Source: Lepidonotus clava (Eukaryota; Annelida; Polychaeta; Phyllodocida; Polynoidae). From it: a DNA stretch of 64,000 bases. The position numbers and the translations under genes were made by a program. Numbering within the stretch: position 1 is the stretch's first letter; each line of letters starts with the position of its first letter. The notes under the pieces were generated by a model. That model searched no databases. It saw only the letters and a list, made by a program, of their open reading frames with translations, and had not been told where the DNA came from. The stretch is from NCBI GenBank assembly GCA_936440205.1, contig OW387138.1, forward strand, positions 30,151,541 through 30,215,540, read 5' to 3'. Shown piece by piece: positions 12,601 through 23,200 of the stretch.

Positions 12601-14864
12601 GGGGATAATGCCAAATAGTTGGAAGATAGGAACGGTGACACCAATCCCTAAAGGGCCTCCGAGCTTAAACCCAGGGGATTATCGTCCTGTGTCAGTATTA
12701 TCAATGCCTAGCAAAATTTTAGAAAGAGTTGTTTATAATCGAATTGTAGGTTATTTAGAGGATAAGGGACTCCTAGATAACAGACAGCACGGTTTTCGTA
12801 AAAATTTCAGCACTGCTTCCGCAATTTTAGACTTAACACAGTATATATATAAATGTATCGACAATAAGCAAATAGTACATTGTGTGAACATTGACTACTC
12901 AAAGGCATTTGATACTTTAGACCATACCTTATTATTAGAAAAAATGGAATATTTGGGAATGGGAGAACCAGTGCTCAGATGGTGTAGAAATTATCTGACA
13001 AATAGACTTCAATTGGTAAACATGAACGGATACATGTCTGACTCAATGAACCTGTCCTGTGGCGTGCCCCAGGGCTCGATCCTCGGCCCCCTGTTCTTTA
13101 TCATATACGTGAATGACCTGTTATGCCAATTTGATCATTTGAATGTTAAAATAACACTTTATGCCGACGACACTGTTTTATATATTGGGAATAAATGCCC
13201 AAGACATGGAAAGTTGGAGATGGAAGATGCTCTGAAAATTGTATCTCACTGGTGTAGCCAAAATCGCCTGACGATAAATAGATCTAAGACAAAACACATG
13301 ATTGTAAACCTAACCGGTATACAAGATGAGGATTGTCGAGTTACCCTGAATGGCAAACATCTGGACCTTGTTGACCACTATAATTACTTAGGGGTGATAA
13401 TTGATAAGAAACTAACATTCGAAAAGTTTTTAAATGACAAATATGGGAAGGCAAATAGTCGTGTATACCAGTTAGGTAGACTAAGAAAGTACATAAATCC
13501 CTATATTGCTAACTTAATCTACAAACAGACAATTTTACCATTGCTAGACTATGGGGATTTGATAGTGGACAGCAGACCCTCTGGCAAAACACTTAGACTA
13601 CAAAAGCTACATGAAAGAGCACTGAAACTGATAGATTCAAAAACCTCACCTGACCAAAATATTGATAGTCTGAACCTTAAATATGGTTTGGTAAATCAGT
13701 ATCAGCGACGTTCTCAACATGTCTGCTGCTTCATGTATAGGCTTAGTAAACGTTCAGACCTAGTAGACACCAAAAGGCCAACTATACACCTAAGAAGTAG
13801 GGGAAATGTTAAATTTCGAACAGTCAAACGCCAATACGAAAGATTCCTAAAGAGTCCACTCTCAAGGGGAATCTCCTTATGGTCACAATTGTCAGAAAGC
13901 GAACAGAAGGCTGTGACCAAGGTAAAATTCAAGTCAATGGTATCCTCTAAGGTGTTTAACCCTTTAGACCCCAATCCGGCCGTAGCCGCCCGAGGGTGTA
14001 CTCCCCAATCCGGCCATAGCCGCCCGGAAAAACGTCCATTTTTCCATAATTTTTCCCAAATTTTCCAGGTAGAACACATTCATGAATATTCAACACACAA
14101 AAATGCCCAATATATCGTTTAAAAGCTGATTTAATCCCCTAATCAATGCAGCAAGCTAGATGTTTATAACATTTACTGATATGGTTGGGTGAGCTTTTGA
14201 ATATCGTCAGTTGTAAAGAGTTAAGGGAATTTCAGAGGGAAAACCGTGGAAATTCTGGGGAAATCAAGCAATTCATAATGAAATCTGTGGGGTCTAAAGG
14301 GTTAAGTGTACGAACGCCAACAAACAATATTGACTGATGACGACACCTGCTGTGACATTATTTGATATTTTGATATCTCATTTCATTAATTATTTTTCAT
14401 GTTCAAATTTTCACTTATCACTTGATCAACTGGAAGACCATGTAATGTATATGTGAAGTTGACAATAAAAACCTGTATGAAAAAAAAAAAAAGCTGTCTG
14501 TTTATGTTATACAATAGTGGAAATAACCATTACATTATCCTAAACTTACGTGTAGAACATTGTTACCCCCAAATTACATCTGAAATACCTCTCGGAATGA
14601 TATATGTCTCATGCTTACAGATTACAATGAGTGCCTGTTTGAGACCAACCTGAATTGTGAACACAGCTGTCGTAACATCGCCGGGTCGTACGAGTGTGTC
14701 TGCCGACCGGGCTACGTCCTCAACTCGGACGGCAAGTCGTGTGACGGTAAGTAGATTTTACTGGCTTTGGAAAGAGGTTAATTTAAAATAAAACTATATT
14801 TATAGTTGCACAACAGACACAACCACAGACACACACACACACACACACACACGTGCGTGCGCGT

Positions 14865-14907
<43 letters not shown>

Positions 14908-17900
14908 CACAAATCCCACCTAACTTAGCTAACTTATCTTCTGTACATAACCTACTCTATCCTACATTAGCTCAAGATGTTTGACTGGCATTAATTATGT
15001 CGACAAGGCGACAAGGCTTAAGCTTATATTATATAAGCCTTTGTGTATGTTTTCATTAACCATGGTATTCATTGTGGTTTTAACATAATAGAAAGCAGCA
15101 CTTCCTATATTTACAGTTTTTATTGTTATGAATAAGTATTCTATTGGATGCGTTTTACAACTGACTCATTATAAATACATGTGTAGAACCATTTTCTGTG
15201 TTTTTCTTGACAGGTCAAAATTAACCTGCAGTTGCTTAAAGTTTTGTAAATTAGCCACTTTTTGGTACTATACGGGGAATTTGCTAGTGCGGGCAATGAC
15301 ACCAAATTTCTCAGATAGACGGAATATAAGTAGTATATAAAAAGGGTATTGCTACAGGCACTGGCTTTCATGGAATACCTTTGGATGAAGATTTATTAGC
15401 TAACTAGTCATTTAATGACTAGTTAGCTAATAAATCTTCATCCAAGGGCAATGTTAATGTTCTATGGGAATATTGATACTCTATTAGTCTATACCATCCA
15501 GCTGTGATATATTTACTATACGATCTACCAAAAGGCAAACTGTAGGGTTTTCAGCATGCATCTGGTTGAGACTTGCGCCTGAGCATTTTATTGGTCAGTT
15601 TGTGGCCTGCCAGGAGTTACACTGCTCAGTTGGGCCCACACTTTTAAGAAGCGAGGTTTCTGACCTACCATTGACAGTTGACTGATCACACTACTCCTCT
15701 TTGTAGACATTGACGAGTGTCGGGAGAAGAGTCACAGCTGTGACCACCTGTGTGTCAACTCGGTGGGCTCGTACACCTGCCAGTGCCGCCACGGCTACTA
15801 CCTGGACGCCAACGAGCGGACCTGCAGGGGTAAGTAAGGCACAAGTGCCAATGATAAATCATATTTCTTTTGTAGTGTTTTGCCACTTTCTGCTTGAACA
15901 CAAGATCTTCCAGCAAAGCGATAATAATGCATTGATAATGCATTGAATGTACATGTATATTACACAAATTTATCAATATTTGAGTGATTTTACATAACAT
16001 TCTAAATAAATGCACTCTGTAGGTCTTGCAACTGCAGTGTACGCCAAATGCCAACATTTCATGACAATACGCCATAATAGATTTATAAAATGACATTTAT
16101 AACTTCCATTTTTGTATTGATAGAGCTATAAGTGTTAAGATCTAAAACCTTAAAGGATCCTAAATTAACTTGAAATGTAATACGCCAAAAAATCTTAAAT
16201 TTTCTTCTCTTTGGAGATTTTAGAAAATCAAATCTGTTGTGCAAATCACATGTGTCGCTGTAACCTCCCTGTTGTCTGACTTAACCTTGTATTCCCTGTT
16301 ATAGACGTGAACGAATGTCGGGTGGAGAACGGGGGCTGTGAACAAAGCTGTCAGAACACAGCAGGCAGTCACGAGTGTCGCTGTAACCGAGGCTATGTCC
16401 TCAACGTCGACGGAAAAACGTGTGACGGTGAGTTACAGGAGTATTTCAGAAGGATTTTCAAAGGAATATATGGTTTTCGATATCTATATATTGGACAAGT
16501 TGTTTTAGATATGCCCAGAGTTGGTTGTTATCTTCTGACTTGATGTGTACTATACCAAGCCCTGAATTTCTGTGGTATGTATCCTATCACAACATAATAT
16601 GATATTATCATGATATTATTATGTAGTTTTGGTATTTCCTTCTTTTTCTTTCTTTTTGGCTTGATGACAGTGTAGAGTGTATAAGTTGATGTGTTGTAGA
16701 CGTGGACGAGTGCCGGGAGGAGAACGGCGGGTGTGACCACATCTGCTGGAACACGCCCGGGTCGTTTGAGTGTAGGTGTCGCACCGGGTACCAGCTGGAC
16801 ACGGACCTCCGCAGCTGTATAGGTAGGTGGAGGGGGCAGTAGGGGGCGCTTTGGGGGCACTAGGAGGGCATTAGTGACACCAGGGGCACAAGGGGGCGCT
16901 TTGGGGGCACTAGGAGGGCATGAGGGACATCAGGGGCACTAGGGGGCGCTTTGGGAGCACTATGAAGGCATTAGGGACAACTGGGGTACTAGGAGGGCAT
17001 TAGGGACATCTGGGCCACTAGGAGGGCATTAGGGACATCAGGGGCACTAGGAGGGCACTAGGGCCATCAGGGGCACTAGAAGGGCACAAGGGCCATCAGG
17101 GGCACTAGGAGGGCATTAGGGACATCAGTGGCACTAGGAGGCGCTCTGGGGTCCGTTTCATAAAGCTTTGACGTTACTAACTCCACCCTTAATTTCCATG
17201 CAGTGTTGCATTTAGGCTAGTAAGAACTTTTAGTGTTGCATATCCAAAGGGTTGGACCCCTCTGAAGGTGTCATGTTACTACCTGGTGTTGCACAAACTG
17301 AACCATGACGGTGTTTAGGGAGGTGTTAGTGGTGAATTTGGGGCTAACTCTGGCTCTGCTAACATGGAGCAAAAATGTGGTTGTTAGCATATCTAAATTC
17401 TGCAAGAAGCATCCAAAACTGAATTTTTTTGCTCAAACATATAACTTACTATATGTACATACTAACTCTGCCACAAACATAAAATTGTATAGTTAACATT
17501 GGGTGAAATTCAACTTCTAACATCACTAACAGGAAGTGACCGGTGTTACTAACATACTCACATCTGGCAGTTTTATTGCCTCATCAATTACCACTCAAGG
17601 ACTCCCAATTAACTCAGTTAGAACAGGACTTTTCTGCTAACTTAACTTCAACCTTTATGCAACAGGGGGGTAAAAACTGGTGTTAGCAGAAAGTTAGGTT
17701 GTTTCTAACATCAGGCAAACTGACAAAAGTTTATGAAACGGACCCCAGGGGGCACTAGGAGGGCATTAGGGACATCTGGGGCACTAGGAGGTGCTTTGGG
17801 GGCAATAGGAGGGCATTAGGGACATCAGGGGCACTAGGGGCGCTATGGTGGCATAAGGAGAACATCAGGGACATCAGGGGCACTAAGGGGCACTAGGGGG

Positions 17901-20203
17901 ACATTAGGGGCATCTGGGGCACTAGGGGGCGCTCTGGGGGCACTAGTAGGGCATTAGGGACATCTGGGGCACTAGGGGGTGCTTTGGGGGCAATAGGAGG
18001 GCATTAGGGACATCTGGGGCACTAGGGGGTGCTTTGGGGGCAATAGGAGGGCATTAGGGACATCTGGGGCACTAGGGGGTGCTTTGGGGGCAATAGGAGG
18101 GCATTAGGGACATCAGGGGCACTAGGGGCGCTATGGTGGCATAAGGAGGACATCAGGGACATCAGGGGCACTAAGAGGCACTAGGGGGACATTAGGGGCA
18201 TCTGGGGCACTAGGGGGCGCTCTGGGGGCACTAGTAGGGCATTAGGGACATCAGGGGCACTAACAGGGCGAAGTTAGAGGGGCACCAGGGGGTAGAAAGA
18301 GGGCCACTAGGGAGACAGTGCAGGCCCGTAGCCAGCTTTTTTAGAGGGGGGGTTCGTTTTGTGTTACACGTGAAAGAGAATGCATTGGATGGAGAATATC
18401 TTAAACTTTGAAATGATATATTGCATGTTAAGATCATAGGTGTCGCAGAAATATAAAATTCTTCATAAACCATCCATTTCTACGAGGGGGGGGGGTCGGA
18501 TTTTGTGAAATGGTGTTCGACCCCTCCCCCCCCCCCTGGCTACAGGCCTGCTTTAGAGGGGCACTAGAAGGGCATTCAGGGCACTAGAGGATCCCTAGAA
18601 GATGATAGGTAGACATTTATGGGCACAAAGGAGGCACTATGGGGAACTCAAGGGAACATTAGGTGACACGAGGGAGAACTGGGGCACCAGATTTACACTG
18701 GTCTTCCAGTTTTAGGATGCCAAAATCGGGGGGAGGGGGAGCAATCGCCCCATTTGCCGCTGACTGACAGTCATATTTTAATCAGGGGAATAGCATGTCA
18801 TATAGTACATAGCGACGTTTAGCACCCTAAGCAGCCCATATTCAAACAATAATTTCTTTGACCAAGTCTCCATCCAAAGGGGTGGGAGAGTCGAGGGGTC
18901 CTTACCCCGACCTTCTACCATATACAAAACGGTGCAACACATGATAAGGACGTATCCTTCCTTGCCCTTCAGATGTGAACGAGTGCCTGGAGGAGAACGG
19001 CGGCTGTGACCACATCTGTCAGAACATTGAGGGGTCCTTCCGCTGTCTCTGCCGCTCCGGGTTCACCCTCAACGTCGACCTCAGGACCTGTAATGGTGGG
19101 AAACGCAATTAATATTACTTGAGCTCAAAATCGGTAAGGTGTCGATAGGAAACCTAGTCACCAAGCTAACCCATTGATTATGTTTAAAGGTGCAGAGGAA
19201 CCTTGGTTTATAAATGCAATCATGGCAGACTTTTGGATGGCAAGAGATTTATATTCATTTATATGAATAAGTAATTAAACAATGAATACAAGAGGATAAA
19301 GACCTTTCAGGCAATTGCACAAAAAAAAGATAAATAATTATTAGAAAAATACTCCTCCTTTTAAACTCCCCAACATTTTTGTCCCTTACAACGTGCTATT
19401 CTCATCTAAAACAATTATTTATGTGCCAATTATCTCCTTATGCTGAAGGCCCCAGACAAGAATATTTATGAGATAAATATCAACACGCATGTGTTTACCT
19501 GTCTGCAGCCATAGACAAGTGTAGTGTGAACAATGGCGGCTGTGAACACGTGTGTACCAACACTCCATCCGGGGCCCGCTGTTCCTGTCACCCGGGCTTC
19601 ATGCTCAGACCGGACGCTCGTTCATGCGCAGGTAGGTCTACTGAGCTCAGGATTTACAAATGAGGCATCATGGACACGAAATATCACATATCGATACTCA
19701 GAGAAACACTTACACAATACCTACACACATACATAAACACACACACAAAAGCACACACAATAATACACACATGAGCACACACACACTTTTACACATAAAC
19801 AAATTCATGTTCGAAAATGGAGGACAAGTTTGTATTAACTTAATTTTTACCTGAATAGAAATTTGAAATAAAAAAAAATGTGTACACACACACAATATAC
19901 ACATATATACACATACAAACTCACTCAAAGTCACACACTCACACACACACTCACTCACACACATACATGTACACACACACTCAATGACACACATACACAC
20001 AAACACCAACAATCGTACCATAAAAGTTGACAGTTACAGTTACAGCTGCTTGATCAGAAGCTCTCAGTTGGCAGATGGCCATTCATAGGAATGTGTCTGA
20101 TACATTGTTTGATCATTTTGTTTCTTGGGGTCAGGTCATTTACCGTCCCCCACCCCTACTGCTCCCAACCCCCAACACCGAGCACTCGGTCATCTCTCTG
20201 ATC

Positions 20204-20295
<92 letters not shown>

Positions 20296-23200
20296 TCGGA
20301 GGGGTCATTAATTAGGTTGCAGTTATACGCACGGTCATATGTTTCACACTATTTGATTGTACTATCGGTTCCAAATCCTTGATGATAAACTTTGACTATT
20401 TTACTCTGATTCTGAAAATTTCGGAGGATTTGGCACATTTCTAAAGTCTTTTTTTTTCAGTCTGGCTGTGCATTAAAACTCAGACATAATGTATGTAATA
20501 CTGCTAATTATAATGTGCGTTGTTGTTAATTATGATTTGATACATATAGCACTTGCATGACTGTAATGTCACATCCAAAGTCATCTTCGATTAGCCTATA
20601 CTCTGTTTTATAAGCTAACAATAAATATTATTATTTCTCACTATTGAAGCTAATCTTTATATCAATTAATATAAACCATATCAGTATCATTATATATCCC
20701 TCCATGCCATATGCATGTATCAGCAATACAAAAGTTTCCGAAATTGGCATATGTTTTATTGTTTGACATTCTTCATGCTATTAATTCCTCATACATGTCC
20801 CACAATCCAACTCAAACTGATACACATAAAGCCACTCCCCTAAAACCTTATTCATGCTACACCCACAAGGTACACTATACGATGAGTACTCGGAATTCTC
20901 TCCACTACGGGTAGCCAAGTTCCTTCATTATATCTGCATTAGCAAATATCAGGATGTATGCTGGATAACATGTTGACAAGTCGCAAAGCTTAAAGGAACA
21001 TAAGCTTTCAGTAATCATGATATCATTTGTAGTTAACATGCTGGAAAACTAACATTCACCTGGGGTTTTTATCAGTTTGTTCCTGTATATATTTCATGTT
21101 TTATTGAAGTTATTTATTACAGATTGATACATAGCAAGTATCGGGTTTTAATTGATCGACTAAATTGACCTCACTTAGCCTGGAAATAGGCCTACATAAA
21201 AAAAAAAATCTCTGTGGAGGGAGAATTTTTCAACAAACCTTGTTGAAACGTCTTTACTTCCATTGTCCCATCGGCTCATTTCTCCCCGTAGTTCCTTACC
21301 AGCGCACAGTGAAGTGAGAGATTTATTTACAATTTTAAGTGGATTCTTTTCATTTGTTTTACTCACTTGAAGCTCAAAAAAGAGACCATGCATGTACTTG
21401 TTGACCTCCACACCGGTCGTGGTTTACACCAAGTAGCCCCCTGGGCATTAGGCCTGAGGGGTGGGCCGCGCCACTCAGTTAGTCACTGAAGTAGGTTTTA
21501 CTTTTGAAAGTTGTGGTTACCGAAATATTCACTCTTGGCATGAGCCATTGTAATTGGGTGTATGGGTATTTATGACCTAGACTTGGCCATATAGGAGGGT
21601 CAACTATTGAATAATAACGTCGATACAAACTAGGAAACGTACTCTCACACACAACATGGAGATGAGAAAGTAGATTTGATGGAGGATTCCCTTCACTGTT
21701 TACAGTACACTGTAGAAGTAGTCTGGACATGGTCCTTGATTATCATGCTCAATAGATCTGTAATCACAAAAAAAAATATGTGATGAAGATCCTGAAATGT
21801 TTCGGAAAACATCTTTGAATAAAGTTAGTCAATGTATCTACGCTTTCCATAAATAATTATATCAATGGGTATTTCACACTTGTACACACTGAAAAATTGG
21901 ATTTTTCAAATAAAAAGGATTTTTTTACTTTCATATTATCAAACTTACAATTGGGCGTTTCTTCAATTAGCTGTATTATGGTCACTAATGAAACCTGGAA
22001 CAATAACCGTTTATTAGATAACAAATACATTTTCTATGTTATACTTGGGGTTGTCCATTGAAGCTGAAGGAACTGCGTGTGCTCTTTCTAGGGTAGTCAG
22101 TGAATGTCAGGGGGAAACGGCCGGTGCGACCACATCAGTTATTCTGTGTAAATCTGGAAAAAATAATCTTTTCTTAGATGTTAAGATCCGAGAAACACAC
22201 TAACGATATTGCTTATATAAAAATGCGACTTCAATTTGGAATCCTTTATTCCGCAGGGCCGGATCCAGGAACTTTCAAAAGGAGGGGGGGGTCGCTATTC
22301 CGAAAATTTCGGGCAGGATCAATTTATGTTAAAAGAATCTAAATTTTGGCCCCCCACGCACCCCCCCCCCCCCCCCCACAATATTCGCGACTGCTCCATG
22401 TCCTAAATTTCCATCAAGTTCAACTCATTTCCATTTTGACAACAGCCAGTGCTTTGATGTGTGTTTTCAGACATCAACGAGTGTCAGGTGAATAACGGCG
22501 GCTGTGACCACATCTGTGTGAACACCCTCGGCTCCCACCAGTGTTCGTGTCGGCCCGGCTACAGGCTCAACGTCGACAACGCCACCTGTGACGGTGAGAA
22601 GGAACTTACTATTAACAAATTGCTATTAACTAAAGCCCCATACCCACTAGGTTTAACCATAAAACTGTAATCAGTTCACAAATCGGCCGATTATCACCAT
22701 AAGAACCAGCCGACTTTAGTACCGATTCAGTTCATTAAAATATAATAATATTTCAAAACAATATTGAAATAAATATGTTTAATATATATGAATCGGTGCT
22801 TGTATAGTGGCACTGGCAATTCCCTAGTTTGGATTAAACGAAAATTCCAAAAGTTTATTAAAGAAATGTAAAATGAGAGTGACACTCCTGAAAAGAATGA
22901 CGATTGAGCATGCAGAATTCATAGACCGTATATCAAGTTGTCAAGGTCATTGTTATGTGGCCTGTTAGATTATGCATGGAGATCCGATTAGAATAAAGTA
23001 ATCTAACTGATATCACCCTATATGTTAGGTTTCTAGCAATTTTGCAGACACCAACTAGTTAGTAAATCAAATTCAACCATTGAATTTATTTCTGTGTTTT
23101 TAATCGTGAAATCATAATGAAATTGTATAAGTTGACTTATTGTCAACTGATGTAGGTTTCATTTTAGACATAACCTGACATTGTATTCCTGTGTTGTTCA

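Larger units (their letters stand above)
11043..14492 (+). mobile_element. Non-LTR retrotransposon (LINE; Jockey/CR1-like), inactive
   Basis: In order: an APE-type endonuclease ([28 protein letters not shown]) and a reverse transcriptase ([32 protein letters not shown]). The tail has AATAAA at 14464 and 13 A's ending at 14492. Same strand as the host gene, in the intron between EGF2 and EGF3. One frame change near 11490 lies in a T-run; a stop at 12476-12478 interrupts the second frame; and a MITE splits the C-terminus. The 5' end is uncertain, and the first convincing codons are near 11098. Clade call from motif style only. Confidence 0.88.

Noticed and set aside
19710-20311. Cys/Val-rich frames in AC/GT repeats
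   Set aside because: Products of microsatellite translation.
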